Part shown: piece by piece, positions 10,025 to 19,767 of the stretch
How positions within the stretch are numbered: position 1 is the first letter of the stretch
Layout of the letters: each line of letters opens with the position of its first letter
Origin: Streptococcus hillyeri
GTDB lineage: Bacteria; Bacillota; Bacilli; Lactobacillales; Streptococcaceae
Assembly: GCF_003686955.1 (NCBI RefSeq)
Contig: NZ_RCVM01000005.1
Coordinates: 27,215-91,214 of the forward strand
Length of the DNA stretch: 64,000 nt
Direction of reading: 5' to 3'
Notes under the pieces: model-generated
Told to the model about the DNA's origin: nothing
Database searches by the model: none
The model's input: only the letters and a program-made list of their open reading frames with translations
Position numbers and translations under genes: made by a program

Positions 10025-13000
10025 GTGGTTGACGTAAATCGTTTTAAATCTATGCAAATCAGATTAGCCTCACCAAGTAAGGTCCGTTCATGGTCTTATG
10101 GTGAAGTTAAAAAACCTGAAACAATCAACTACCGTACGCTCAAACCAGAACGTGAAGGTCTCTTTGACGAAGTCATTTTTGGACCTACAAAAGACTGGGA
10201 ATGTGCTTGTGGTAAATACAAACGTATCCGTTATAAAGGAATTGTCTGCGACCGTTGTGGTGTCGAAGTGACACGTGCTAAAGTTCGTCGTGAACGTATG
10301 GGACACATCGAGCTTAAAGCACCAATTTCTCACATTTGGTACTTCAAAGGTATTCCATCACGTATGGGGCTTACCCTTGATATGAGTCCACGTGCGCTTG
10401 AAGAAGTTATTTATTTTGCTGCTTATGTGGTCATTGATCCAATGGATACCCCACTTGAGCCAAAATCACTTTTGACTGAACGTGAATACCGTGAAAAACT
10501 TCAAGAGTACGGCTACGGTTCATTTGTTGCGAAAATGGGTGCGGAAGCTATCCAAGATCTTCTTAAACGCGTCGATTTGTCAAAAGAAATCGCAGAGCTT
10601 AAAGAAGAGTTGAAGTCAGCAACAGGTCAAAAACGTGTTAAAGCTGTTCGTCGATTGGACGTGCTTGACGCTTTCTATAAATCTGGAAACAAACCTGAAT
10701 GGATGATTCTTAACATCTTGCCAGTTATTCCACCAGATTTACGTCCGATGGTTCAATTGGATGGTGGTCGTTTTGCCGCTTCTGACTTGAATGACCTTTA
10801 CCGCCGTGTTATCAACCGTAACAACCGTTTGGCTCGTCTCTTGGAACTTAACGCTCCAGGTATCATCGTGCAAAACGAAAAACGTATGTTGCAAGAAGCG
10901 GTCGATGCGCTTATTGATAATGGTCGTCGTGGTCGTCCAATTACAGGACCAGGTAGCCGTCCATTGAAATCTTTGAGCCACATGCTTAAAGGTAAACAAG
11001 GACGTTTCCGTCAAAACTTGCTCGGTAAACGTGTTGACTTCTCAGGACGTTCCGTTATTGCCGTTGGTCCAACGCTTAAAATGTACCAATGTGGTGTGCC
11101 ACGTGAAATGGCAATTGAGCTCTTCAAACCATTTGTGATGCGTGAAATCGTTGCCCGTGATATGGCTGGTAACGTTAAAGCGGCTAAACGTATGGTTGAG
11201 CGTGGAGACGAGCGCATTTGGGACCTTCTTGAAGAAGTAATCAAAGAACACCCAGTTCTTCTTAACCGCGCACCGACTCTTCACCGTCTTGGTATCCAAG
11301 CCTTTGAACCAGTTCTTATCGATGGTAAAGCCCTTCGTCTTCACCCACTTGTGTGTGAGGCCTACAATGCCGACTTCGATGGAGACCAAATGGCGATCCA
11401 CGTGCCACTTTCAGAAGAAGCTCAAGCAGAAGCTCGTCTTTTGATGCTTGCTGCGGAGCACATTTTGAACCCTAAAGATGGTAAACCAGTTGTTACCCCA
11501 TCTCAGGATATGGTACTTGGTAACTACTACCTTACAATGGAAGATGCTGGTCGTGAAGGTGAAGGTATGGTCTTCAAGGACCGCGATGAAGCTGTTATGG
11601 CTTACCGCAATGGTTATGTTCACTTGCACTCACGTGTCGGTATTGCTGTTGATAGCATGCCAAATAAACCTTGGAAACCAAATCAACTTCACAAAATCAT
11701 GGTGACAACTGTTGGTAAAATCCTCTTTAATGATGTGATTCCAGCAGAAATTCCTTACCTTCAAGAGCCAAACAATGCAAACTTGACAGAAGGAACACCT
11801 GATAAATACTTCCTTGAACCAGGACAAAACATCCAAGAAGTGATTGATGGCTTAGCAATCAATGTGCCATTCAAGAAGAAAAATCTTGGTAATATCATTG
11901 CTGAAACCTTCAAACGTCTTCGTACAACAGAAACTTCTGCTTTCCTTGACCGTTTGAAAGACCTTGGTTACTATCACTCAACTCTTGCTGGCTTGACTGT
12001 GGGTATTGCCGACATCCCTGTTATTGATAACAAAGCTGAGATTATTGAAGCAGCTCACGAAAAAGTTGAGCAAATCAATAAAGCCTTCCGTCGTGGTTTG
12101 ATGACAGATGATGACCGTTATGTTGCGGTTACAACAACATGGCGTGAAGCTAAAGAAGCTCTTGAAAAACGCTTGATTGAGACACAAGATCCTAAGAACC
12201 CAATCGTTATGATGATGGACTCAGGAGCCCGTGGTAACATCTCAAACTTCTCGCAACTTGCGGGTATGCGTGGTTTGATGGCTGCTCCTAATGGACGCAT
12301 CATGGAACTTCCTATCCTGTCAAACTTCCGTGAAGGTCTTAGCGTTTTGGAAATGTTCTTCTCAACTCACGGTGCGCGTAAAGGTATGACGGATACGGCT
12401 CTTAAGACAGCCGACTCAGGTTACCTTACTCGTCGTTTGGTTGACGTTGCCCAAGATGTTATTATCCGTGAAGATGATTGTGGTACTGACCGTGGTCTTC
12501 TTATCCGTGCTATTACAGATGGTAAGGAAGTTACAGAAACTCTTGAAGAGCGTCTTCAAGGTCGTTACACTAAGAAAACTGTTAAACATCCAGAGACAGG
12601 TGCTGTTATCATTGGCCCTAACAAGTTAATCACAGAAGATAAAGCTGCTGAAATTGTTAATGCAGGTGTTGAAGAAGTGACGATTCGTTCTGTGTTCACA
12701 TGTAACACGCGTCATGGTGTTTGCCGTCACTGTTATGGTATCAACTTGGCAACAGGCGATGCGGTTGAAGTTGGTGAAGCAGTTGGTACAATCGCTGCGC
12801 AATCTATCGGTGAGCCAGGTACTCAGCTTACAATGCGTACCTTCCACACGGGTGGTGTAGCCTCAAATACCGATATCACTCAGGGTCTTCCACGTATCCA
12901 AGAGATCTTTGAAGCTCGTAACCCTAAAGGGGAAGCAGTTATCACAGAAGTTAAAGGTACTGTTATCGAGATTGAAGAAGATGCGTCAACACGTACTAAG

Positions 13001-13663
13001 AAAGTTTACGTTCAAGGTGAGACTGGTATGGGAGAATATGTCGTACCATTTACAGCTCGCATGAAAGTTGCTGTTGGTGACGAAGTTGCTCGTGGTGCGG
13101 CCCTTACGGAAGGGTCAATCCAGCCAAAACGTTTACTTGAAGTTCGTGACACACTTTCTGTTGAAACTTACTTGCTTGCGGAAGTTCAAAAAGTATACCG
13201 TAGCCAAGGGGTAGAAATCGGAGATAAACACGTTGAGGTAATGGTTCGCCAAATGCTTCGCAAAGTTCGTGTTATGGATCCAGGTGATACTGATCTTCTT
13301 CCAGGTACTTTGATGGATATCGCAGATTTCACAGATGCTAACAAAGAAATTGTTATTTCTGGTGGTATTCCAGCGACATCTCGTCCAGTCCTCATGGGAA
13401 TTACAAAAGCTTCTCTTGAAACTAACTCATTCTTGTCGGCTGCATCCTTCCAAGAAACAACACGTGTTCTTACAGATGCTGCTATCCGTGGTAAGAAAGA
13501 TCACCTTCTTGGTCTTAAAGAAAATGTTATCATCGGTAAAATCATCCCAGCTGGTACTGGTATGGCTCGTTACCGCAACATTGAACCACAAGCAATCAAT
13601 GAAGTTGAAATCATTGAAGAAGCAGAAACGACAGAAGAAGTGGTTACAACAGAAGCAGAATAA
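10025..13663 (+). CDS. rpoC: RNA polymerase beta' subunit
   Basis: Largest RNA polymerase subunit, 1212 residues from GTG10025. This start gives [12 protein letters not shown], the usual streptococcal N-terminus, with AAAGG 9 bases upstream; the longer frame from 9968 is spurious. Visible landmarks are the N-terminal zinc ligands (CACG and CDRCG), the catalytic [10 protein letters not shown] motif with Asp450, Asp452 and Asp454, the bridge-helix and trigger-loop region ([18 protein letters not shown]), and the second zinc site ([11 protein letters not shown]). It forms an operon with rpoB and ends at a strong terminator. Nothing suggests truncation or horizontal transfer. Confidence 0.98.
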   Translation: MVDVNRFKSMQIRLASPSKVRSWSYGEVKKPETINYRTLKPEREGLFDEVIFGPTKDWECACGKYKRIRYKGIVCDRCGVEVTRAKVRRERMGHIELKAPISHIWYFKGIPSRMGLTLDMSPRALEEVIYFAAYVVIDPMDTPLEPKSLLTEREYREKLQEYGYGSFVAKMGAEAIQDLLKRVDLSKEIAELKEELKSATGQKRVKAVRRLDVLDAFYKSGNKPEWMILNILPVIPPDLRPMVQLDGGRFAASDLNDLYRRVINRNNRLARLLELNAPGIIVQNEKRMLQEAVDALIDNGRRGRPITGPGSRPLKSLSHMLKGKQGRFRQNLLGKRVDFSGRSVIAVGPTLKMYQCGVPREMAIELFKPFVMREIVARDMAGNVKAAKRMVERGDERIWDLLEEVIKEHPVLLNRAPTLHRLGIQAFEPVLIDGKALRLHPLVCEAYNADFDGDQMAIHVPLSEEAQAEARLLMLAAEHILNPKDGKPVVTPSQDMVLGNYYLTMEDAGREGEGMVFKDRDEAVMAYRNGYVHLHSRVGIAVDSMPNKPWKPNQLHKIMVTTVGKILFNDVIPAEIPYLQEPNNANLTEGTPDKYFLEPGQNIQEVIDGLAINVPFKKKNLGNIIAETFKRLRTTETSAFLDRLKDLGYYHSTLAGLTVGIADIPVIDNKAEIIEAAHEKVEQINKAFRRGLMTDDDRYVAVTTTWREAKEALEKRLIETQDPKNPIVMMMDSGARGNISNFSQLAGMRGLMAAPNGRIMELPILSNFREGLSVLEMFFSTHGARKGMTDTALKTADSGYLTRRLVDVAQDVIIREDDCGTDRGLLIRAITDGKEVTETLEERLQGRYTKKTVKHPETGAVIIGPNKLITEDKAAEIVNAGVEEVTIRSVFTCNTRHGVCRHCYGINLATGDAVEVGEAVGTIAAQSIGEPGTQLTMRTFHTGGVASNTDITQGLPRIQEIFEARNPKGEAVITEVKGTVIEIEEDASTRTKKVYVQGETGMGEYVVPFTARMKVAVGDEVARGAALTEGSIQPKRLLEVRDTLSVETYLLAEVQKVYRSQGVEIGDKHVEVMVRQMLRKVRVMDPGDTDLLPGTLMDIADFTDANKEIVISGGIPATSRPVLMGITKASLETNSFLSAASFQETTRVLTDAAIRGKKDHLLGLKENVIIGKIIPAGTGMARYRNIEPQAINEVEIIEEAETTEEVVTTEAE

Positions 13664-13728
13664 GATAATCGTTGCTTAAATTGGTTTTTTGAATCGATTG
13701 GTAGCTGATTTGGAAAATCATAAAACAA

Positions 13729-13755
13729 GGCGACTCCTGAAGGGGTCGTCTTTTT
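13729..13755 (+). terminator. Rho-independent terminator of rpoB-rpoC
   Basis: GGCGACTCC pairs with GGGGTCGTC around a TGAA loop and runs into five T residues. Apart from this terminator and the promoter at 13976, no gene is visible in 13664-14022. Confidence 0.85.
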
Positions 13756-13975
13756 GAGTATCTGTTAATAAAAATGCCTCTTTGTGAATTATGGTGGGGA
13801 ACTTATAAAAATCAAGATAGGCAATATTTTATACCTACCAGGCTTATTCATTTTATAAGTGATTAATGGTGTCTCTCTCATGGCAAAAAGGGATCTCTAA
13901 GATTCCTTGCCAGCTGGAAATAATATTAAAATATACTTGATTAAGTGTATATAATTAGGTAAATAGGTTAAACCA

Positions 13976-13984
13976 TGTTATACT
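13976..13984 (+). promoter_or_regulatory. Extended -10 promoter for the M26-type protease
   Basis: TGT followed by TATACT (13979-13984). A second TATAAT lies about 30 bases upstream. The gene's Shine-Dalgarno is TAGGAGA. Confidence 0.5.
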
Positions 13985-14022
13985 AAGAGAGTAATTATAT
14001 TAACTTAGGAGATTAATACCCC

Positions 14023-17000
14023 ATGCCAAGAATCCAACGATTCTCAATTAAAAAATTATCAGTAGGTGTTTGTTCTATTTGCATCGGATATGCTTTTTTA
14101 TCAGGTGCAGTTGTTCGAGCAGATGTTGTCACTGATACTGCGGAGTCTACTGCAGTAGTTGTATCTGATTTGAAACAGGCTTCAGAGGATTCAGCACCTT
14201 TGCTGACTAAGGAAGAACAGCCGATCTTAGGTAGTGAGCCAGTTTTAGAAGACGTAGAAGAGACACAACAACTTCAACCACAGGATTCTGAGTCTACTGC
14301 TCTACCATTGACAAAAGACCTAGAGGTGACTGATAAAGTATCTCCTGAAAATACAGCGGTAGAAGCTCCTAAAGAAGTGTCAAAGAGTGAAGAAGATGCA
14401 AGTGCTCCTCTTTCTCAGACAGGATTTAGAGCCGCAACTACAGCAACGACAGGGTCTCAGACTGCTATAGATGTTTTAACAGAAGAAGCGGCAACATTCC
14501 CGAATAGCAAGGTTATAGCAATATTAAGTAGTGACGATCAAAAGCGTTTGAATGAGATAGTGGTCACTAACTTTGAAACTAAGGCTAATGAAGTTGCTCT
14601 TCGTGATGTGGTGAAACCTGTCACATCGTTGACAATTGACCAAATTACAAAGTATTTAACGCCGACCATCACTAAATTGCGCACCGAAGCTAAAAACCGT
14701 GGCGAAGATATTACTAATACTGAGGTTTTGAAAGGTATTGTTGCACAGGCAAATAAACAAGCCCTAGCTGCCGCCAATGCCGACCTTTATAAGGATGAGG
14801 CGTTTAGCAATTTAGCACCAGAGGCTAAGACGTTGTTGACTTCTTTCTTGGATAAAGGGTTGTTGGCAACTAACCAGCAATTGACAGTTTCCCAATTGAG
14901 AGCGGATTTAGGGGCTCTGTATCGTGGTGTTCTCTATTTGCAACAACAATTTTCGTTTGCGGCGGATTTGCCAGAGCGCTTAGTCTTTGATCCACAAATG
15001 ATTAGTGGAACTGCAGAACGTGATACTGCTTACGATCGCTTAAAAGCATATGGTACGGTATCACTAAAAGACCCTCAACGGGTGAAGCGGTCTATGACCT
15101 TACTTCAAAACATTAATCAATTTCAAGATCGTAAAGTAGCTTATTACACTGGTACAGCTAATCCAGCAGATTTGGTGGAACGTTTAGCCCAAGAAAAAGG
15201 GAAATCGGCAGCTGATTATTTTGAGGAGCAGACACAAGCTCTAGTTGGGTCAGTTTCTGGAACACGTATTTTTGACTTATTGAAGGCAAATAGACCGGAG
15301 TTGATTTTACCGCTCTTGTCACAAGGGAAAGGCCTTTACGCAGCAACAACTTCTAAAACGGTATCGGTTGGAATGCTGGCTAGCTATGTTGATCAATTCC
15401 CAGAATTAGCGAACTTTAACAAAGCTAGAGGAGATAAGCAACCCGAGTTACCATTCTTTGCGCAGCCATTGGCTTACCAAGAGAATTTTGTGAAGTTCTT
15501 AGAGTCGGTCAAGGTGAAACCAATTTCTTTCACATTGGCTATTGACACCATGAACCGCTATAATACATCTGGAAAAATTGGTTGGTCACCGAGTGAGGGA
15601 GATAATGCAGAGAAGGCTGTCATTAATTTCTTTGTACCAATGAATTACTATGATTCTACCTATTCTAACGCTAAGAATTTGGGTGGAATGTCTACGAGTC
15701 AAACGTCAATGCGCATTTTTGAAAATCGCTTGATGGCCAAAGAAGCGGCAGGATTAGCTGTTTTCACTCATGAATTAACCCACAGTAATGATGAAGAAGG
15801 ATTGTTTGGTGGGACTTATCAAAAGAATGGTCGTAGAAAAGGTCAAGGAGCGGAGCTTTATGCACGTGGCTTGTTTGAGGTGATTGACAATACGCAAAAT
15901 CAAAAAGCGAGTGAATTTGTTCCTGTCTTTAACTTGAACACAGCTATTGAGATTGCCAAGACACCAAATCGTGTTCAGGCAGCGCTTCCTCAAACGTCTA
16001 AAGAAGCCTTGGAAAACTATAGTAGAAACTTGATGGATTTGGTTGCCTACTTAGAAGTTAAAGAGGCTGAAGCAGCTCTTGCTAGCCTATCAGCTGAAGA
16101 TCAAGCGATTTACTTTAATAAGGTTGCTCAAGTGAATCCACAGTTGCGTAGTGGTGCTGTTGATACAGCGCGTGTGGCAAATAAATCAACCAATGACCAG
16201 TTTGTCCCATTTGGAAAACTCGGTCAAGCGGAGTTTAAGCCAGCAACCAGTGTTGCAGATTTAGTGGATCAAGCAGCGGTCAGTGGTCAGTTTATCCCAC
16301 GAGGGGTAACACCATTTATCCGCAATCTTGATACCAACCAATATGATAATGTACCGCTATTAGAAAGTTTTTATGCAGCGAATGTTGCTCCTTCTGGTAT
16401 GAATACGGTAGGTGATATTAGCTTTAAACGTAATGCCTATGAAATTCTTGGTTGGCAGGGCTGGGATGCTTTTGTAGACTATTTGAGTAACCGTTATACA
16501 AGTGACCAAGAGGTGTTTTCTAAAATCTTAGCCGATGACACGGAAAAAAGCTGGGCTGATTATAAGAAAGCTCAGTATAACCGCTTATCAGAATTAGAAG
16601 CAGTTAATCATCTTTGGGAAACAGATACCTTAATGGCAGATTTGAAGGTGGCTATTCAAAAAGATTTGGCAGTTATCAAAAACTTTAAAGCTCAGGTTGA
16701 ACCTAGCTGGACAACTGCTACTGTAACAGATTCTGAAGTTGCTAGCCGCCTTGGTTTCCCAACACAGGCAACTAATGTCCGTAAAGTTAAATTGGCAATC
16801 TTGCGAGCAGCATTAGATTATAATGAATTAGTTGAGACTGTCTTAGTAAAAGATCAAATAGAAACAGCAAAAGGCTCAGGGCTTGCTCAAGATGCGAAAC
16901 CAGAGTTAATCTGGGAAATCGCGAAAGGTTCAGGTCTTGTTCAAGAAGAGAAACCCGAATTAGTTTGGGAAATCGCGAAAGGCTCAGGGCTTGTTCAAGA

Positions 17001-17238
17001 TGCAAAACCCGAATTAGTTTGGGAGACCGCAAAAGGTCCAGGTCTCGTTCAAGATGCGAAACCAGAGTTAATCTGGGAAATCGCGAAAGGCTCAGGTCTT
17101 GTTCAAGATGCAAAACCCGAATTAATCTGGGAGACCGCGAAAGGTTCAGGTCTTGTTCAAGAAGAGAAACCCGAATTAGTTTGGGAAATCGCGAAAGGTT
17201 CAGGTCTTGTTCAAGAATCTAAACCAGAGTTATTGTAG
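14023..17238 (+). CDS. M26-family (ZmpB/IgA1-protease-like) zinc metalloprotease, truncated before its anchor
   Basis: The 1071-residue product begins with a YSIRK-type signal peptide (FSIKKLSVGVCSICIG), then a Glu/Ser/Thr-rich linker and a large catalytic region. The zinc site is His583-Glu-Leu-Thr-His587, with Glu611 in GAELYARG as the likely third ligand; the GG...GRR...G spacing between them is typical of M26 peptidases, which cleave IgA1, mucins or other host glycoproteins. From residue 949 onward run 18-residue repeats of the type AKGSGLVQ...KPEL.WE. Translation stops at TAG17236, where other repeats have TGG. The same frame continues to an LPETG anchor. As written, the product would be secreted rather than wall-anchored. 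It sits between rpoC and the DUF1033 gene, suggesting insertion. Substrate unknown. Confidence 0.85.
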   Translation: MPRIQRFSIKKLSVGVCSICIGYAFLSGAVVRADVVTDTAESTAVVVSDLKQASEDSAPLLTKEEQPILGSEPVLEDVEETQQLQPQDSESTALPLTKDLEVTDKVSPENTAVEAPKEVSKSEEDASAPLSQTGFRAATTATTGSQTAIDVLTEEAATFPNSKVIAILSSDDQKRLNEIVVTNFETKANEVALRDVVKPVTSLTIDQITKYLTPTITKLRTEAKNRGEDITNTEVLKGIVAQANKQALAAANADLYKDEAFSNLAPEAKTLLTSFLDKGLLATNQQLTVSQLRADLGALYRGVLYLQQQFSFAADLPERLVFDPQMISGTAERDTAYDRLKAYGTVSLKDPQRVKRSMTLLQNINQFQDRKVAYYTGTANPADLVERLAQEKGKSAADYFEEQTQALVGSVSGTRIFDLLKANRPELILPLLSQGKGLYAATTSKTVSVGMLASYVDQFPELANFNKARGDKQPELPFFAQPLAYQENFVKFLESVKVKPISFTLAIDTMNRYNTSGKIGWSPSEGDNAEKAVINFFVPMNYYDSTYSNAKNLGGMSTSQTSMRIFENRLMAKEAAGLAVFTHELTHSNDEEGLFGGTYQKNGRRKGQGAELYARGLFEVIDNTQNQKASEFVPVFNLNTAIEIAKTPNRVQAALPQTSKEALENYSRNLMDLVAYLEVKEAEAALASLSAEDQAIYFNKVAQVNPQLRSGAVDTARVANKSTNDQFVPFGKLGQAEFKPATSVADLVDQAAVSGQFIPRGVTPFIRNLDTNQYDNVPLLESFYAANVAPSGMNTVGDISFKRNAYEILGWQGWDAFVDYLSNRYTSDQEVFSKILADDTEKSWADYKKAQYNRLSELEAVNHLWETDTLMADLKVAIQKDLAVIKNFKAQVEPSWTTATVTDSEVASRLGFPTQATNVRKVKLAILRAALDYNELVETVLVKDQIETAKGSGLAQDAKPELIWEIAKGSGLVQEEKPELVWEIAKGSGLVQDAKPELVWETAKGPGLVQDAKPELIWEIAKGSGLVQDAKPELIWETAKGSGLVQEEKPELVWEIAKGSGLVQESKPELL

Positions 17239-17514
17239 GAAACAGCAAAAGGTTCAGGGCTTGTTCAAGAATCTAAACCAGAGTTAATCTGGAAGACTGC
17301 TAAAGGCTTAGGTCTTGTTCAAGAAGAGAAACCCGAATTAGTTTGGGAAATCGCCAAAGGCTCAGGTCTTGTTCAAGAATCTAAACCAGAGTTAATCTGG
17401 GAGACTGCTAAAGGTTCAGGGCTTGTTCAAGAATCTAAACCAGAGTTAATCTGGGAAACGGCGAAAGGCTCAGGTATCACACAAGCTCAAAAACCAGAAG
17501 CAGAGTTACTAATC
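16867..17514 (+). repeat. 54-bp coding tandem repeats, 11 full units plus a partial twelfth
   Basis: Units start every 54 bases from 16867 to 17461 and encode 18 residues each. Variation falls at few sites (EE, DA or ES before KPEL; I or V before Trp; EI, ET or KT at the end). Near-identity of units suggests recent expansion and possible copy-number variation. The last unit degenerates (GITQAQKPEAEL). Confidence 0.95.
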
Positions 17515-17709
17515 CAACAATTAGGTACTCAAAATCAAAAAGTTGATCAAATGGCTACAAAGGAATCAAATAACACTACCGCTGAGACGACTTCTGCCAA
17601 ACTACCTGAGACAGGTGAACAATTTAATTTCCTAGCGTTACTGGGCTGGCTATTATTATCTGTATTTAGCTGGATTACATTTGGTGATAAGAAAAAAGAT
17701 ACGAATTAA
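17239..17709 (+). pseudogene. Detached C-terminal remainder with LPETG sorting signal
   Basis: Directly after TAG17236 the same frame stays open for 156 codons to TAA at 17707. It encodes further 18-residue repeats, a Thr/Ser/Asn-rich linker, LPETGE, a hydrophobic segment (FLALLGWLLLSVFSWITF) and a basic tail (KKKD). This is a complete class A sortase signal that belongs to the protease upstream. No ribosome-binding site or start would let it be made alone. It is lost unless the stop is read through, reverted, or removed by repeat recombination. Confidence 0.9.
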
Positions 17710-17766
17710 AGGACGTTACAGTACTGTTAATCATATTACTAGTGACAATCATTGGTGATTTTAATC

Positions 17767-17791
17767 CTGATTTTCTATTTTGGAAAATCAG
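17767..17791. terminator. Inverted repeat after the protease frame
   Basis: Arms CTGATTTTC and GAAAATCAG around a 7-base loop. The following T-run is poor, so terminator function is uncertain. Confidence 0.35.
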
Positions 17792-17848
17792 TGAAAAAGT
17801 TGAAAACGCATTCTGAGCATATATTTTCCTATTTCTTTAAAAAAGGTT

Positions 17849-17996
17849 TATAATAATCGAACAGTTAGATAAATAGTGGAAAGGAATGTTCAGTTAATAG
17901 GTCTAACTGAACGGGGACAAGTTTATCAAGAAAAAGGTCTATCCTTATTTGAATATCAGGCAGTCAATAGCTGCTTTTGTCCCTTGCGTTTAAATT
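17849..17996 (+). promoter_or_regulatory. Promoter and structured leader of the DUF1033 gene
   Basis: TATAAT (17849-17854) precedes a leader of about 135 bases. It contains a perfect 9-bp hairpin (GTTCAGTTA/TAACTGAAC, 17888-17912) and a long-range pairing GGGACAA (17914-17920) with TTGTCCC (17977-17983), the latter just upstream of the start codon. There is no clear Shine-Dalgarno before ATG17997. A cis-regulatory RNA is inferred. Confidence 0.45.
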
Positions 17997-18362
17997 ATGT
18001 ATCAAGTAATCAATTTATGTGGAGATTTCGAGCCTTGGTGGTTTTTAGATGATTGGAAAGAAGATATCACTGAACTCCAAGAGTTTAGCACTTTTGAAGA
18101 AGCGGAACAGCATTTCTTAAAACAGTGGCAGGACTTGCAGAAAGGCTTTCCCTATTTTGAGAGCCGTTCGGATTATTTAGCAGCTTTTTGGGATAATAAA
18201 GAGCTCCGCTGGTGTGAAGAGTGTACAGAGGATTTGCAACAATACCATTCCATTTTATTGCTCAAAGATTATCAACTCATTAGCGAAGACAGGTATAACG
18301 ATAAACTGTCTATTTCCAATGCGGAACCTCGTCAACCCTCAAGTTGTCGCCTATCTCTTTAA
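17997..18362 (+). CDS. DUF1033 family protein
   Basis: A 121-residue acidic, aromatic-rich soluble protein with the N-terminal pattern MYQVINL.GD.EPWWFLD.W, which I recognise as the DUF1033 family of lactic acid bacteria and streptococci. Function is not known. There is no signal peptide or membrane segment. In several streptococci this gene lies between rpoC and the competence pilus operon comG/comY; here it follows the protease insertion and is followed by a BOX-like repeat, with no comG genes. The start has no evident Shine-Dalgarno and lies behind a structured leader. The C-terminus (PSSCRLSL) is close to the usual length of the family. Confidence 0.75.
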   Translation: MYQVINLCGDFEPWWFLDDWKEDITELQEFSTFEEAEQHFLKQWQDLQKGFPYFESRSDYLAAFWDNKELRWCEECTEDLQQYHSILLLKDYQLISEDRYNDKLSISNAEPRQPSSCRLSL

Positions 18363-18375
18363 ATCTATTCTTAGT

Positions 18376-18409
18376 GAGACTGGAAAAAATTCCGGTCTCC
18401 TATTTTTTG
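18376..18409 (+). terminator. Rho-independent terminator after the DUF1033 gene
   Basis: GAGACTGGAA pairs with TTCCGGTCTC (one wobble) and is followed by TATTTTTT. Confidence 0.8.
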
Positions 18410-18423
18410 TCCCTAATAACCAC

Positions 18424-18958
18424 TGATACTCATCCAAAATTAAAATTAGCAGTTTAAGTTAAATTAAGAACCAATAAATGGCTTGATTTACCAGAGCTTC
18501 TTTCGCCATGGTGGTATTCTTATTAGTGAGGTTGGGGCATAAATATTTCAACCTTCTATTTTTAATGGTAATAACAGATTGACGCAGTGGTTGATTGGAG
18601 GTCTGCAACTGGACACTTCTTCATTTTCAAGTGTCCACCTAAAATAGTCCACTGGACTATTTTACTACCACGCAATCGTTAGCGGCCATCCTAATCAACT
18701 GTGCGGAGGTGGGACGACGAAGTCAATTTCTTCGAAATCATGACTTCTGTCCCACTCTCAGCCTGAGCTTAGAAACCTGGGAGCGAAGGAAACCTAGGCT
18801 TGCCAAGAAGGAATGGAACTCTGTAGGAGGGGAGGTTCTGACACTGACTTGGTCAGCTTCATTTCCCACCTCAAAAGGTCTCCTAGACCTTTTGAGCGCC
18901 CCACACCACATTAGGAGAAGTGCTAACAAAAATACTAAATAAAAACTAATTGACTTTA
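18424..18958 (+). repeat. BOX-like element 1 (long form, type A)
   Basis: It starts with ATACTCATCC...AAAATTAGCA, a boxA/boxC-like end, and finishes with AAAAACTAATTGACTTT. Inside are hairpins GGACACTT/AAGTGTCC, AAAATAGTCC/GGACTATTTT, an outer stem GTTGATTGGA/TCCTAATCAAC, a long stem GTGGGAC..GAAGTCA/TGACTTC.GTCCCAC, CTGAC/GTCAG and CTCAAAAGGTCT/AGACCTTTTGAG. The last two, joined by TTTCCCACC, look like one enlarged boxB. The open reading frames across it are artefacts. It accounts for most of the 947-base gap before ctsR. Confidence 0.8.
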
Positions 18959-19117
18959 TTAACATTTTAGAGTATCAACTTATAGAAGACTGTCCATTTT
19001 TCAGAATTATCTCCACAAAGTTTTGGCATTTCAGATATAAAGGTAATTGAAATTGTTGGTGTAAGGACAGTTGGATTGGGGATAATAGGGGTATTTGATT
19101 ATTTTTCAAAAAATCGA

Positions 19118-19148
19118 ATTTTCTAGAGTGAAATCACTCATTGAAAAT
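19118..19148. promoter_or_regulatory. Two-part inverted repeat upstream of ctsR
   Basis: ATTTTC/GAAAAT arms enclose GAGTGA/TCACTC arms. It lies about 60 bases before the ctsR promoter. It could be an operator or a terminator of upstream transcription. Confidence 0.35.
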
Positions 19149-19202
19149 AGCAACTACGGGAATGATTCAGCTAATCAAATACTACAAAAATATTGTACTT
19201 TT

Positions 19203-19230
19203 TGTTATAATAAGGTCAGTATTAGTCAAA
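19203..19230 (+). promoter_or_regulatory. ctsR-clpC promoter with CtsR operator
   Basis: An extended -10 (TGT then TATAAT, 19206-19211) is followed directly by GGTCAGT-ATT-AGTCAAA (19214-19230). The known CtsR heptad repeat is GGTCAAA-NAN-RGTCAAA; only two or three positions differ. Binding over the transcript start fits autorepression released by heat or protein damage. Confidence 0.75.
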
Positions 19231-19309
19231 AACCTCTAGTTTTTCGATCAGCAAAAGCGATATTAGAAAAGTGATAGCTGGAGGTAATGAGGAATGAAAA
19301 GAGGGGCCG

Positions 19310-19765
19310 ATGGCGTTAAAAAATACATCTGATTATATTGAAGAACACATCAAACGCTTGCTTGCCCAAACAGGTGTTGCAGAAATTCAACGGTCGCAAC
19401 TGGCGGAATCTTTTCAAGTGGTTCCTAGCCAGATTAACTATGTGATTAAAACACGTTTCACGGAAAGTCGTGGCTATGTTGTTGAGAGCAAGCGAGGTGG
19501 TGGTGGCTATATTCGTATTGTTAAAGTTGCTTTCTCTGACCAGCACCATTTTTTAGGAGATTTGCTTAGCAAGCATTGCCAAAATCCTAGCGAGCAAGTT
19601 TTTGCTGATGTGATGCAGCTCCTTTATGATCACGGGGTGATTACTGAGCGAGAAGGTAATCTGTTGCTAGGCATATGTAGCGATGAGATTTTGGGAGTTG
19701 ATGCTAATCAGATAAGGGCAAGGCAACTTCGGAAAATTCTTCAAAGATTAGATAGAAAAGGTTAA
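19310..19765 (+). CDS. ctsR: CtsR transcriptional repressor
   Basis: A 151-residue repressor of class III heat-shock genes. The N-terminal winged helix-turn-helix (about residues 5-70: SDYIEEHIKRLL, then VVPSQINYVIKTRF) and the glycine-rich wing tip (ESKRGGGGYIRI), which senses heat in this family, are both clear. The C-terminal half is the dimer domain, which in other Firmicutes is a target of the McsB/ClpCP system; no mcsA or mcsB gene is present between ctsR and clpC, as is normal for streptococci. clpC starts two bases after its stop, so the genes are co-transcribed. A near-consensus CtsR operator lies about 80 bases upstream. Confidence 0.95.
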   Translation: MALKNTSDYIEEHIKRLLAQTGVAEIQRSQLAESFQVVPSQINYVIKTRFTESRGYVVESKRGGGGYIRIVKVAFSDQHHFLGDLLSKHCQNPSEQVFADVMQLLYDHGVITEREGNLLLGICSDEILGVDANQIRARQLRKILQRLDRKG

Positions 19766-19767
19766 GT

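Noticed and set aside
16965..17222. Arg-rich frame overlapping the protease repeats, and a minus-strand frame at 16787-17113
   Set aside because: Both are periodic shadows of the 54-bp repeats in other frames, with no ribosome-binding site and biased composition.
16867..17514. Regular repeats resembling a CRISPR array
   Set aside because: Units are adjacent with no spacers, are in frame and encode 18 residues; no cas genes are present.
18709..18965. Open frames on both strands within BOX-like element 1 (also 36047-36235, 54015-54481, 30102-30302)
   Set aside because: They lie in hairpin DNA, recur wherever the repeat occurs and lack initiation signals.
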